From positions 793,223,823 to 793,287,822 of the forward strand of contig CM062296.1 of the NCBI GenBank assembly GCA_031216915.1: a DNA stretch of 64,000 nt, read 5' to 3'. Positions within the stretch are counted from its first letter, which is position 1. The number at the start of each line of letters is the position of its first letter. The notes under the pieces are model-generated. The model worked only from the letters and a program-made list of their open reading frames with translations. It was not told where the DNA came from and did no database searches. Shown piece by piece: positions 23,031 through 33,061 of the stretch. This stretch comes from Pictodentalium vernedei. Its lineage: Eukaryota; Mollusca; Scaphopoda; Dentaliida; Dentaliidae. The position numbers were made by a program, and so were the translations under genes.

Positions 23031-23328
23031 CGGAGATGGCCCTCCCATGAGTGGGCACTCATTCCTCCCGCTGAATTATTATGTAGTACTCTCTTCTACA
23101 AAGAATGATGTTGGCGCCAATTCCGGTCACTTCCTGACATCTGCGCATGCCAGAGAGTAAATGTATGGAGGGCCAGATAGGACTTTTTAATTTTCGGTTT
23201 TGCAAGCAAATTTTGGGGATTGGGAGGTTAAAAATTTGTGTTTGGCCCTTAATAACTTTGAGTTAAGCACAAGCTAATCTGGGCCATTGGTAAGTATAAA
23301 AATATACAAATTACTTTAAATTTATAAT

Positions 23329-24306
23329 TTTTAATGGAACTGTAGTTGCTAATGCACTCAAAACATGACTATTAGCTTGCCTGTAAATGCGAGTTTAATG
23401 AACTAAATTAATTGTGGAGAATAGTGCTAGTATTCACTAAAATATGACTATTGCAACTTCTTTCAATTATCACCCTTGCTCTTAGCCAGAGTTGATGTAG
23501 GAAGTATAACTCTTATGTTCTCAGCATCTCGTGCTGATAGAGAAGTTGTTGCATATTTTCACATATGTCCTCCCTCAACTCCAGATATTATCAGGGTAGT
23601 CTGAAGCTCAAATGGCCCAATGCTGGTGCTGATTGCCAGTCTATTGAATAATTTCTCAAAATGACACCGGAGAGGGATCTGTACCCACATCTGAACTCAG
23701 TTTACTGTTGGGAAAAGTAATTTTGGTACCATTGACACCAGCTGACTATACTCTTTTCTCTAACAATCATAAAGATTTTGGTCTGAAAGCTATGAGAAAC
23801 AGTACGTATCACGTAATCTGTTCTGATTCCGTATCATATAGATGACTCATTCTGATTCCATATCATATAGATGACTCGTTTCCGGGAAAGAGACATGCTA
23901 TCATAACAGGCATATGAATGCATTTTATGTGCATTTCAGGGATCAACACAGCTGATCACTTGCAAAACAAAATAAAATTCCTTAAAGTTAGAAACAGAAC
24001 TATTAATAGCCAATGACCCCCACCCCCCACAATAAATAGAAACTGTACAATTCAGTATTACACACTCGTAGTTTCAAGTGTATCATCATAGAAAATTACA
24101 CCGAGATTGAATAATTTGACAAAGCAACTTTGAAAATTTCAGTGACTGCTTTACTCATTGTTATAGTGCACAACAAAATAGTTCCATAAAATATGGGTTT
24201 TTTTTTAACTTTTTCTCACCCAACATTATGTCCAAAAACTGTATTAATAATTTAAGAAATAATCTGTTTATGTGACAGAATTGTCAGATAAATGATTTAT
24301 CATGAT
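23329..24306. other. Intron; tandem duplication at 23819-23879
   Basis: Unassigned intron. A ~30-base unit (CTGATTCCRTATCATATAGA plus TGACTC) is present twice in tandem at 23819-23879. A C-rich patch lies at 24018-24032. Otherwise nothing recognised. Confidence 0.45.
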
Positions 24307-24446
24307 AATGTGCATGTCCTGTTATTTGCATCAGATTCTCGTTGGTGTCCAAAAATGGGATCACAACTCGCCTGCAAAGCCGGCTTGTTGAGATCCCATT
24401 CTGGACACCACCTCGAATCTGATACAAATCACTGGACATGCACATT
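24307..24446. repeat. Long inverted repeat (foldback)
   Basis: Arms AATGTGCATGTCC..ATTTG..ATCAGATTC..GGTGTCC..TGGGATC and their complement surround AACTCGCCTGCAAAGCCGGC. It lies about 250 bases before the exon at 24702. Confidence 0.6.
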
Positions 24447-24701
24447 AGTATGATAATCTGTATATATCAAATTGAGAGTTCAAGTAAAGTAAACAGTTAA
24501 TATAATAAGCATTCAGTTTTCATTTCACAAACATAAGAAAAATATAATAATTTGGGCCCTTATGTCATGAAATTTACCAGTTGGAAGGGACCCGGACCAT
24601 TTCTCAAAATTGGTGTTTAAAACCCTCTTTATGTCGTATTCAGCTTGTTGTTGTTCCAAAATTTGTATCTTTTGTAGAGTGTACTGTTTATTATATTTTA
24701 G

Positions 24702-24796
24702 ATCTCCATGGGAGAGAATTAATCTATTAACTACAATGTTTTCCGATCCAGAAGAATTTGAGTTACCACAAGAGGGTGTTCATTATTTTATTGCAG
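24702..24796 (+). CDS. WDTC1: WDTC1/DCAF9-like, short internal exon
   Basis: A 95-base exon recognised by phase and by homology. Acceptor TATTTTAG is followed by A TCT CCA TGG, which completes the split Arg codon from 10220. It encodes RSPWERINLLTTM, FSDPEEFELPQEG and VHYFIAG, and ends GCA G before the donor GTTTGT. The ending corresponds to the family's AAQYYVAGHLP stretch; the split Gly codon is completed by the next exon (GT CAT CTT). The segment links two WD40 halves and is less conserved than its neighbours. Both splice phases fit exactly, which makes a chance ORF unlikely. Confidence 0.85.
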
Positions 24797-25351
24797 GTTT
24801 GTTACTTACATTTCTTAATGTTAAACCAGAGAAGTGTGGCAGAGTTAGTATACATGACAGCTGCAGTGGACTTGTCACTTTCCACGGGTGGGCAATATTT
24901 TCCTGGATGCAATAATCTTAGTTTCCACACACTATTTATAGGAATAATAATAAAAAATGTTATTAATGAAGCAGTGGGTACTTCGGTAATCAAGTTCTGT
25001 TTTACTGATAAAATAGGACTTGGTACCCAACACCTTTTGGTGGAAGCCCTCAAAAGTTGGCAACATAGGCATAAATGATTGGCCAAACTTGACTCCACAC
25101 AAGAGATGCTTTCTGAAATTTAGAAGTAGGGGAACGGAGGCTCTTCATTACAGGAGTTTAGGTATAGGGGTCTGGGTGTGCGTGAAATTTTTTACCAAAG
25201 AATCACATTCTCATGATATTTTCGCAGTGAATTTCATTATTCTGATAATGAGGATGATTCACCCCCCACCCCCTCCTTTTAACTGAGAAGAACATGGAAA
25301 TGTCCCTCTGATGAGGCATGATTGAGGTGCAACTTACTAGAGCTGAAATGG
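24797..25351. other. Intron, nothing clear
   Basis: AT-rich intron. The phrase near 25008-25080 (AAATAGGACTTGGTACCC, GGTGGAAGCCCTCAAAA) loosely resembles 4930-4990, suggesting an old shared repeat. No frame of interest. Confidence 0.35.
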
Positions 25352-25505
25352 TTAACCCTTTACTGGCCAGCACTATTCTAAAAAATCCCCAATTAATTTT
25401 CATTATTTTATCATTTTTTGGCTCAAAAACATAGGTTATGACCCCTCGTTGGAACCTATTTTTTTTGCAAGTGTTGTCTGCTTTTCATGTTAGGTAAAGG
25501 GTTAA
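25352..25505. mobile_element. Internally deleted TTAA MITE
   Basis: TTAACCCTTTACTGGCCAG at the left and TTAGGTAAAGGGTTAA at the right with only one arm of the hairpin (GGTTATGACCCCTCGTTGGAA) left. A short derivative of the 5986 family. Confidence 0.65.
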
Positions 25506-25738
25506 AGAGTTTTCTTGATCGATTAATCATATGGATTAACCTTGGTTAACCGATTAATCACTTGTTTTAGTAGGTAGATGAATTATCGCTGTACCGTTGA
25601 TTATTTATAGAATTAACCCTTCACCCAAAGTAACGGAAAAAAACGGCAAGCGCTTTTTATAAAAATCTTCTTCAAATTTTAGATGTATGAAATCATAAGA
25701 CTTTTAATTTTACCTTTTTTGATTGATGTCAATCACAA

Positions 25739-26156
25739 TACAGTGAAACCCAATTAATTGAATAGCCACTTTGCCAATGAAAATTATTCAGTTAACAGGA
25801 GTATTCAATTAACAGGGATAGTGTCACTTTCCTGTATTCTAGAGATAAACTTAGCATTTATTCTATTATATCTTATGAGCTCTGTCAAACAAGATATAAT
25901 AGATTAAATGCGTGCATTGGATGTACTGAGGCCAAATAGGTCTGCAAACAAAGGAAGACTGGGGACAGTCAGGGTAATTTCTTAACAGGTTGCATGATTT
26001 TTTATTCAATTAACAGGAGTTTACTCTATAACCTATATTCAATTAACAGGTCAAATTTGTACTGGAAGTATAGTAAATGGTTTTATGTCGGGAAATTATA
26101 TTCGATTAACAGAGTTATTCAGTTAAGAGATATCCAATTGAGTGGGTTCCAGTGTA
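25739..26156. mobile_element. pogo-like MITE
   Basis: Ends CAGTGAAACCCAATTAATTG and CCAATTGAGTGGGTTCCAGTG; subterminal TTCAGTTAACAGG motifs; central palindrome GCATTTATTCTATTATATCT partly deleted on one arm. A further end fragment of the family is at about 26210-26290. Confidence 0.6.
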
Positions 26157-26369
26157 TAACAAAATAAGTGCTCAATTTGTCGCTAAAGTACAGAAAAATG
26201 CTCAAATTTCATTTTATTGAATACTGTTGTTCATTGAATATGTTTCACTGGCAAAGAGGCTATTCAATTCACTGGATTCCACTGCATTTGGGGTGATTTC
26301 CATGTTGACTGAGTTGTCATTGAATTCATGGTGTACTCCTTGGTATGGATAGCGAATAATGTATTGAAG

Positions 26370-26790
26370 AGTATTGGTTATGTCTTAAAAAGTAAAAAAA
26401 ATGTTTCTAAGGCATTCACATATGGTCCTTTAGGCTGTTACATGCTCTCTTTTTATAACCAATGCAAACTTAAAAAAATAAACATTAAATGGCTTATGTC
26501 TGATATTTTACCAATAAAATTGATAAATTTGTCCCTCGAGTGCAACAAGGCTTTGCAATGCCTTAGCATTGCAAAGCCTTCTTGCAGTCAAGGGACGAAA
26601 TACACCACCACTCACGCTATTCTGTAGATTATGAGGCCTCAAAGGTAAAACAAACCGAGAACATTAATTTTTGATGGCAAAAATATAATTACAAAAATAA
26701 AAAGTAAACTAAAAAAATGCCCACACTACATGCAGTTTTACAAAAAATGACCTGAGAAACAGAAGATCTACTTTGTTAGGCCTGAACATA
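26370..26790. repeat. Dispersed repeat with central hairpin (pair with 12830-13190)
   Basis: Contains the hairpin CAAGGCTTTGCAATGC / GCATTGCAAAGCCTT inside TTGTCCCTCGAG..CAAGGGACGAAA, then GCTATTCTGTAGATTATGAG as in the copy at 12830. The hairpin loop region differs between the copies while the flanks are alike. Confidence 0.6.
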
Positions 26791-26840
26791 TTGTTGATAT
26801 ATATATCTACTGTAATAGCAAAATGCAAGACCTTCTGTCC

Positions 26841-27103
26841 TACAGTATTGTGATCACAAAAGTGGTGTTTTTTGCAATCAGATTGTGATCCGATAGCAAC
26901 ACATTTTCACCATGCCAGTGGGTTAATATTTCTCATATAAAATATGACAAAATCAACAAAAACCAAATGACAATATCATCTCAGTTTCAATATTCTTCTA
27001 TTTCCTTTTCGATGGTTGAGTTTCTGTAGTCCTGCAGAAAGATAAATGAACAGTGAATTTTGATCAGATCAAAATTCTCTGCTTTTGTGATCACAGTACT
27101 GTA
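26841..27103. mobile_element. TA-flanked MITE (ACAGTATTGTGATCAC family)
   Basis: TA CAGTATTGTGATCACAAAAG at the left and CTTTTGTGATCACAGTACTG TA at the right, 20-base inverted ends with one change. No open frame. Confidence 0.68.
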
Positions 27104-27722
27104 CATACAGTACCACTGAGATTTGATGGCATTTCTGTTGGCCTGATGCCAACATGATGAAATTGGGAGGATTCTGGGAGTTGCATCGGCCTGAAATGGT
27201 CACTTTTTAAAGATGTCTCATCTGTCTCACCAATTTGCATATGAAATTTCAAGAAATACAATTACTTTTTAAAACCGTTTTTTTTTTTCAAGCTGGGCAG
27301 TATACCATATATACATTGCAGTATGTATCGAGAAACAGCCTTGAATAGTTTTGGATTTCATCAGTTCTTGACTGTAGGAACCCTGAGTAATTGTAGTGTC
27401 CTTTGTCAGACAGTTCTCAGATATAATACTTGGTTTGCTCTCCAGAAGGGTATGCGTGCGATTGTTTTCAAGCTTACTGTTAATATTACCATATCAGGTT
27501 GATTTTTCTTAGGATGGGCAGTCTCCAAAATTGAGAAATTAGGTTAGTTTGTCAGTGTCATTCTCATGAGACATGATTTCTTCTACTCAGGTTTTAATGG
27601 CACTTTCAACATCCAGGGTTATATCAGTGGAGAAGTGTTTTACACAGTGCACATGATGACCATTGGAAGTCCAGTGCCAATGTGCAGGGATGTTTCCTCC
27701 ATGAGAGATGATGTGGCCTTCC
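27104..27722. other. Intron, nothing recognised
   Basis: No repeat family or conserved frame seen. The small frame at 27566-27781 runs into the adjacent MITE and is not supported as a gene. Confidence 0.4.
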
Positions 27723-27971
27723 TTAACCCTTTACCTAACATGAAAAGCAGACGATATTTGCAAAAATTCTTGAATAACTAATTTTTTTCATTTTTTGTCT
27801 CAAAAACATAGGTTATGACCCCTCATTGGAACGAGCTCGATGAGATCCTTCCAGTGAGATGTCATAACCTATGTTTTTGAGACAAAAATTGAAACAGTAA
27901 TGAAATATTAACTTGCGATTTTTGAGAATAGCTCTGGCCGGTTTTGGCCGTTACATTGGGTAAAGGGTTAA
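27723..27971. mobile_element. Palindromic MITE, TTAA-flanked
   Basis: Full-length copy: TTAACCCTTTACCTAACATG..CATTGGGTAAAGGGTTAA, with hairpin arms AGGTTATGACCCCTCATTGG and complement. Nearly the same layout as 134-386. Confidence 0.78.
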
Positions 27972-28009
27972 TAAATATCTGCAGTTAGTAATGACTTGCA
28001 AACAAAAGT

Positions 28010-28200
28010 TAACTCTTTACGTAACACAACAGACATATATAGCAATTATTATTCACAAAATTGCCATTTAAATTTTATTATTCTTTAAATTTTTGCCACA
28101 AAAACATAACTTATGGCTACTCAATGGAACGATCTCAGTGAGCTCGTTCCAATGAGAGGTAATAAGCTATGTATTTTTCAGGCAATTTTTTTCTGATTTT
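28010..28200. mobile_element. Palindromic MITE, right end truncated
   Basis: TTAACTCTTTACGTAACAC and hairpin arms CATAACTTATGGCTACTCAA / TGAGAGGTAATAAGCTATG. The right terminus is missing and the TTAGCTCA-headed element starts about 30 bases further. Confidence 0.6.
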
Positions 28201-28229
28201 TTGGACTAAGGAGGGAGGCCTTTTTTTAT

Positions 28230-29000
28230 TAGCTCACATGAGCGTAACTCAATGGGAGCTCTAATGATCACTTTCTGTCCGTCGTCAAACCTGTGTTAAC
28301 TGTACATTATCAACTTCTCATAAACTACTGGACTGAATTGAACCAAATTTGAAATCCATGTTCCCTATCATATGTCAATTCAAGTTTGTTAAAACTAAGT
28401 TGCCATGTCCAAGAAGGGGATCATTTTCTTAGTACTGCAAACAGTATTCCTATGAGGACCATATTCAAGTTTGTTCAAATTAAGTTCCTGGGTCCATATT
28501 TGGATTTTTATGTGAGCCCAAATTTTAACTTTGTGCAATATGAGGAATATCCTTTAAAGATTTTCTTCAGATCCACCAGTCAGGATCTTCTGATATTTGG
28601 TATACAACATCCTTGTGGGAGTGCCAGATTCAGGTTTTTCAAATCAAGTCCTGGGTCTGTGTTTGGGATTCTTATGTAAATCTGAATTTTAACCTAATCA
28701 GATCTGCCCCCCACCACTACCTTCACCCCCACCCCCAAATTTGTTGATATGTGTCATCCTTTAGGGGGGTCACATTCAAGTTTGTTGAAATCCTATTTGG
28801 GGTGCTTATGGGAACCCAAATTTGAACTTAGTGCAATATGTGGAATATTCTCTAAAAATTTTCTTCTTTAGATCCAGCAGTCATATTCTTTTGATATTGA
28901 TATTTGGTATACAGCATCCACAGATACCCAGATTCAAATTAGCTCAAATCAAGTCTCGGGATTAATATTAGGATTCTTATGGAAACTGGTCATAAATCTC
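28230..29000. repeat. Tandem-repeat element with TTAGCTCA head
   Basis: The head ATTAGCTCACATGAGCGTAA is followed by TCTGTCCGTCGTC. Diverged monomers have TTCTTCAGATCCACCAGTCA and TTTGATATTTGGTATACA, as in 10585-12590 (clear at 28560-28610 and 28860-28920). Confidence 0.55.
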
Positions 29001-29002
29001 CC

Positions 29003-29233
29003 TTAAACCCTTAATGGCCTGGACAAGGATCTTGAATTCCCACCATTCTGCAGTCTCTATACGTCTAATTGCTTTGCAGTGATTTCTAGTTAAGTCTTGG
29101 CTGCCTTAACAGGCAGCCAAGGCTTGATTAGAAACCACTGCCTAGGTAAGTTGTCTATATGCAGCAGGCCCTCCTCATGATGGCGTCTTAAGGGCACCTG
29201 TTCTGAGTTTGGAATTAGGCTATTAAGGGTTAA
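29003..29233. mobile_element. MITE with ACCCTTAATGGCCTG ends
   Basis: TTAAACCCTTAATGGCCTGG to AGGCTATTAAGGGTTAA. The central hairpin is AGTCTTGGCTGCCTTAA / CAGGCAGCCAAGGCTTGATT, with outer CAGTGATTTCTAG / CTAG-AAACCACTG. TTAA at both ends. Confidence 0.68.
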
Positions 29234-29578
29234 ACAATTTTCTCAGGTGAGCAATTAATGGGTCCTTTGGGATCTCGTATTTAATTCCTGAAAATATTTT
29301 GAAATGTCTCAGAAATTTGAAATGTTTACTCTCCCTTTCCAGCAGATTTATAACACATCAAAATTTAAAAAGAATTAGCTTTAACCAGTACAGATATTGA
29401 CTTGCTCAATTTGAATGATTAGGAAGATGCCTGAGAAACAAAGATTTTTTTAATAGCCTTTTCAACAAATGTATTTTAGAATGACATCTTCCAGGTTAGG
29501 TAAAAAGTTAGTTTATGGATACCACATTATAGGGATTTTTCAGATATTACAAGACAAAATTGTTTTTCTTAATTGTAG

Positions 29579-29779
29579 GTCATCTTCCACAAAAGCAACA
29601 AGATTATAAAAAGAGGTATCGAACACTGGCATCTACATATTTAAATTTTAGTCCTGATGGAGCAGAATTACTAGTGAATTTGGGAGGTGAACAGATCTAT
29701 CTGTTTGATGTAAATAACAAAAGGAGGTTGAAGAAATTTGATATATCTCAGATGTTAGCAACCAATGGGTTTATCAAAG
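29579..29779 (+). CDS. WDTC1: WDTC1/DCAF9-like, internal exon (WD40 repeat)
   Basis: Fourth coding exon. Acceptor TTAATTGTAG is followed by GT CAT CTT CCA, giving GHLPQKQQDYKKRYRTL, then ASTYLNFSPDGAELLVNLG and GEQIYLFDV. The run 'FSP(D/N)GxELLVN(L/M)GGEQ(I/V)YLFD' is a WDTC1 signature WD blade. It ends ATC AAA G before the donor GTTTGT, one base into a Glu codon. The 4.8-kb intron before it holds MITEs and a tandem-repeat element; the 13.8-kb intron after it holds the complete DIRS copy A1. No internal stop or frameshift is seen. Confidence 0.9.
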
Positions 29780-30343
29780 GTTTGTTCTAGTAAATCAAAT
29801 TCATAGAATGTATCTAACTTGGGAGCTGAGCTTGGTGAAATTTGGGGTGGGGGGGGGGGAGGAGGGGATAACCTAATATAGTTATGTGATAAGAGGAGAA
29901 AGTTTCAAAGCACTGCATTGAATTTGACTTCAAAATCATTCACGTCCCCCTGAAATCCTGGCAATTGGGTCAGGAGGCCTTGAATATTCACAAACTACTG
30001 CTTCACAATCTTTTCCTGGTCCCTGGAAAATCCACAGTGTGGAATCTGATCCCATATCACAATAGTATGACAAATTATTTACAGGTGCATAATTAGCTGT
30101 TCCGGTCGCAGAGAGTACTTTACTCCGAGCTAGAGTGTGTGCGCTCGAACAGCTGTCAGTTTTTTTTTTATCATATTCATGTGCATCGGAGGATTCCCCA
30201 AATGCGCTTGAATACACAATGATACGTGTAAACAAAAATAGTTCTTTTTCAGTTCAATCCAATTTACCCCCAAAAAGGTTGGGGGAATTGTTAATGCTGG
30301 CATTGGCATGTGATGTGCTATAAGTCGGATAATAAACCTTTTG
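29780..30343. other. Intron; short G tract
   Basis: Contains a G-rich run at 29846-29868. The rest is unassigned intron without a recognisable frame or repeat. Confidence 0.4.
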
Positions 30344-30497
30344 TCGCTACTGTGAAGTGATCTGGATCATTGCATTGCATCTCATTGAGGAGGTCAGATT
30401 GCCGGTTTAAACGAGTTGCCACAGGCAGCTTGTTTGATTTGGCGATCTGACATCAACTTGATGTAATACTACGTTCCAGATCACTTCACTGTAGCGA
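30344..30497. repeat. Imperfect palindrome (possible small MITE)
   Basis: Arms TCGCTACTGTGAAGTGATCTGGA and TCCAGATCACTTCACTGTAGCGA, with inner GGTCAGATTGCC / GGCGATCTGAC. Loop near GTTTAAACGAG. No clear target duplication. Confidence 0.6.
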
Positions 30498-30734
30498 TAA
30501 TATGTATATATGTATGCTACAGCATTTTGAAGGCATTGTCCAAAATAGCACCCTCTGATTGTTACCCCTTCCTCCCAAGCCTCTTCAAAGGAAGTGAGAA
30601 GAAAAGGTAACAACCATGGGGCCCCTTGAAATTCCTTGAATTTGGCCCTTTGGGGGGCTTAATGAAAAAACAGCTTTGAATTTTATTAGTTATTTCCTGC
30701 GGGAAAAAAAATTGTTTGTTTTTGTGATTATTCT

Positions 30735-30863
30735 TTTTTTTCAAATTTTCAAAAAATTCCAACAAAATCATATCATGTGACCCCCCTCACTGGAACATGT
30801 TTGACTGGCTCATTCCCATGAGAGGGTCACATAATATTGTTTTGTTGAAATTGTTTGAGGAAT
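30735..30863. mobile_element. Palindromic MITE remnant (second subfamily core)
   Basis: The hairpin core AACAAAATCATATCATGTGA / TCACATAATATTGTTTTGTT is the same as in 9701-9946. The right end is replaced by the hairpin-headed repeat element starting at 30866. Confidence 0.55.
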
Positions 30864-31986
30864 TATTATACCCCACGCAACGAAGTTGCGGGGGTATAAT
30901 ATTTTTGACTGGTCCATCCATCAGTCCGTCAGTCTGTCAGTCCGTCAGTCAGTCCTACTTGTTTTCTGGACATTGTTTCTACACGCTTCCAGATATTGAG
31001 GTGCTTTTTGGTATCTGAGTCTAACATGGTGGCCTACAGATCAAGTTTGCATTTTGTTCCGCTCCACTGATTTTTACTAAAATTACGGCCATTGGACTCT
31101 GAAAAATTCATCAAAATCACAGTTTTCCAGACTCTTTTTCTACACACTTCCAGATATTGAGCTGATTTTTGGTATGTTAGTCTGACATGGTGGCCTACAG
31201 ATCAAGTTTGCATTTTGTTCCGCTCCACTGATTTTTACCGAAATTACGGCCCTTGAACTTTGAAAAGTTCATCAAAATTACAGTTTTGCAGACTTTTTTC
31301 CTACACGCTTCCAGATATTGAGCTGATTTTTGGTATGTTAGTCTAACATGGTGGCCTACAGAACAAGTTTGGGTTTTGTTCCGCTCCACTGATTTTTACC
31401 GAAATTATGGCCCCTGGACTCTGAAAAATGCATCAAAATTACAGTTTTCCGGACTTTTTTTCTACACGCTTCCAGATATTGAGCTAATTTTTGGTATGTT
31501 AGTTCTGACATGGTGGCCTACAGATCAAGTTTGCATTTTGTTCCGCTCCACTGATTTTTACTGAAATTACGGCCCTTGAACTTTGAAAAGTTCATCAAAA
31601 TTACAGTTTTGCAGACTTTTTTCCTACACGCTTCCAGATATTGAGCTGATTTTTGGTATGTTAGTCTAACATGGTGGCCTACAGAACAAGTTTGGGTTTT
31701 GTTTCGCTCCACTGATTTTTACCGAAATTATGGCCCCTGGACTCTGAAAAATGCATCAAAATTACAGTTTTCCAGACTTTTTTTCTACACGCTTCTAGAT
31801 ATTGAGCTAATTTTTCGTATGTTAGTTCTGACATGGTGGCCTACAGATCAAGTTTGCATTTTGTTCCGCTCCACTGATTTTTACCGAAATTACGGCCCTT
31901 GAACTTTGAAAAGTTCATCAAAATTACAGTTTTGCAGACTTTTTTCCTACACGCTTCCAGATATTGAGCTGATATTTTTATACTGT

Positions 31987-32174
31987 ACCAATGACCCAGA
32001 CTTAGCTGGTGCTAACTCTAACAAAACCAGGGCCAAACACAAATTTTGCCCCCCAATCCCCAAAATTTGCATCCAAAACAAAAAGAAATCATGTCCTAAA
32101 GGACCTCCTTACTACGCCTCTACTGCGCATGCGCAGTGACGCAGACGTCCCGAAATTGGCGCCAATTATCATTT
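31987..32174 (+). repeat. DIRS A1 left inverted terminal repeat
   Basis: 188 bases complementary to 38884-39070, containing ATGACCCAGACTTAGCTGG, CCCCCCAATCCCC and the palindrome CTGCGCATGCGCAG. One left-only change (CTCCTTAC against CTCCATAC) is visible. Confidence 0.9.
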
Positions 32175-33061
32175 CTCTGTTTGGCCCTTCATCAGTCAAC
32201 ATCTCACTGATCTTTGTGCTTGTAAATCTCAGTTTAAAGGATGCCAGACACGTAATTTTTGGAGAAAATGTGATTCTAAGGAGGATAGAAGGAGGAGAGG
32301 AAAAAGAAGTGACAAAAAATAATCAGGGCTGTACTTAAAATTTTTTGATGAAATTATGTTAAGTTGCCTATTTTCGAGGCATGGGCCTCTTGTTGTCATT
32401 CTTGCTAATTGTTGCACTGCTTATTCAGTGTTTCCTGTCCCCTAGCCTTCTAAAGTCCCCCCTTGCAATTCTCCCATGCTTTTGGCATATTTTTGAGAAA
32501 TTTCATTTCTAAAATTTCCTGGGAGAGTTGCTTGGTTACAGAATGTTTTCTGTTATTTTCCCCATAGTTACGTTTTCACCCATGGGTGTATAACGTTTGT
32601 GTTCTGCATCTTCCATCTGATGTTCTGCAGATTCTCCCCTGGGAGTCTCTGTTTTGCATCAGATAGAGTGTAATTGATGACTGATTCCGGGCCAGTTTTT
32701 TCAGTGCCTGGAGTCATGTTTTCTGGTGTTTTTACACTGTTTGTTTTCATTGGCAACAGCCTTTTTTGAGGGGGGCTGTTTGCCTTTGCTGTAGTTTATC
32801 TCACTATAAGATACATTTATATTATCCGAAAGTGTCTCATTAATTATTTAATATAAATTTAAAATTTTTGACCACACTTTGCCATCGGATCCATCGGGGC
32901 TCAACGTTACTTTTCAGCAACTTGGGCTTCGCTGAAAAAATATTTTTTCAAAATTATTTTGTTTTGCAATTGTTTTTTCATTTATTAATGGATCATGTTA
33001 TTATGTATCTTTGTGTCAGGGGTTTTTGCGAGTAACTAGGACTTATTGTTGTTCTTTCACA
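32175..33061 (+). promoter_or_regulatory. DIRS A1 5' untranslated leader
   Basis: Non-coding leader between the left ITR and the gag start, conserved almost base for base in A2 (57115-58000) and more loosely in the truncated copy at 47638. It must hold the promoter of the element if one is internal; no specific box is identifiable. Confidence 0.5.

Larger units (their letters stand above)
15013..23328 (+). mobile_element. DIRS-type retrotransposon B1 (decayed, nested inserts)
   Basis: Bounded by inverted repeats: left ATTTTTACACTGTAAACCAA, right the complement of ..ACTTACCAATGGCCC. The internal complementary region at 22944-23030 equals the reverse complement of right end joined to left end (junction ..TTATAAT|ATTTTTAC). 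It contains gag, RT, RNase H and methylase remnants on the plus strand but no recognisable tyrosine recombinase. A tandem-repeat element (about 16748-17890) and a MITE (21193-21509) are nested in it. Related to copies A1/A2 but diverged throughout. Confidence 0.85.
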
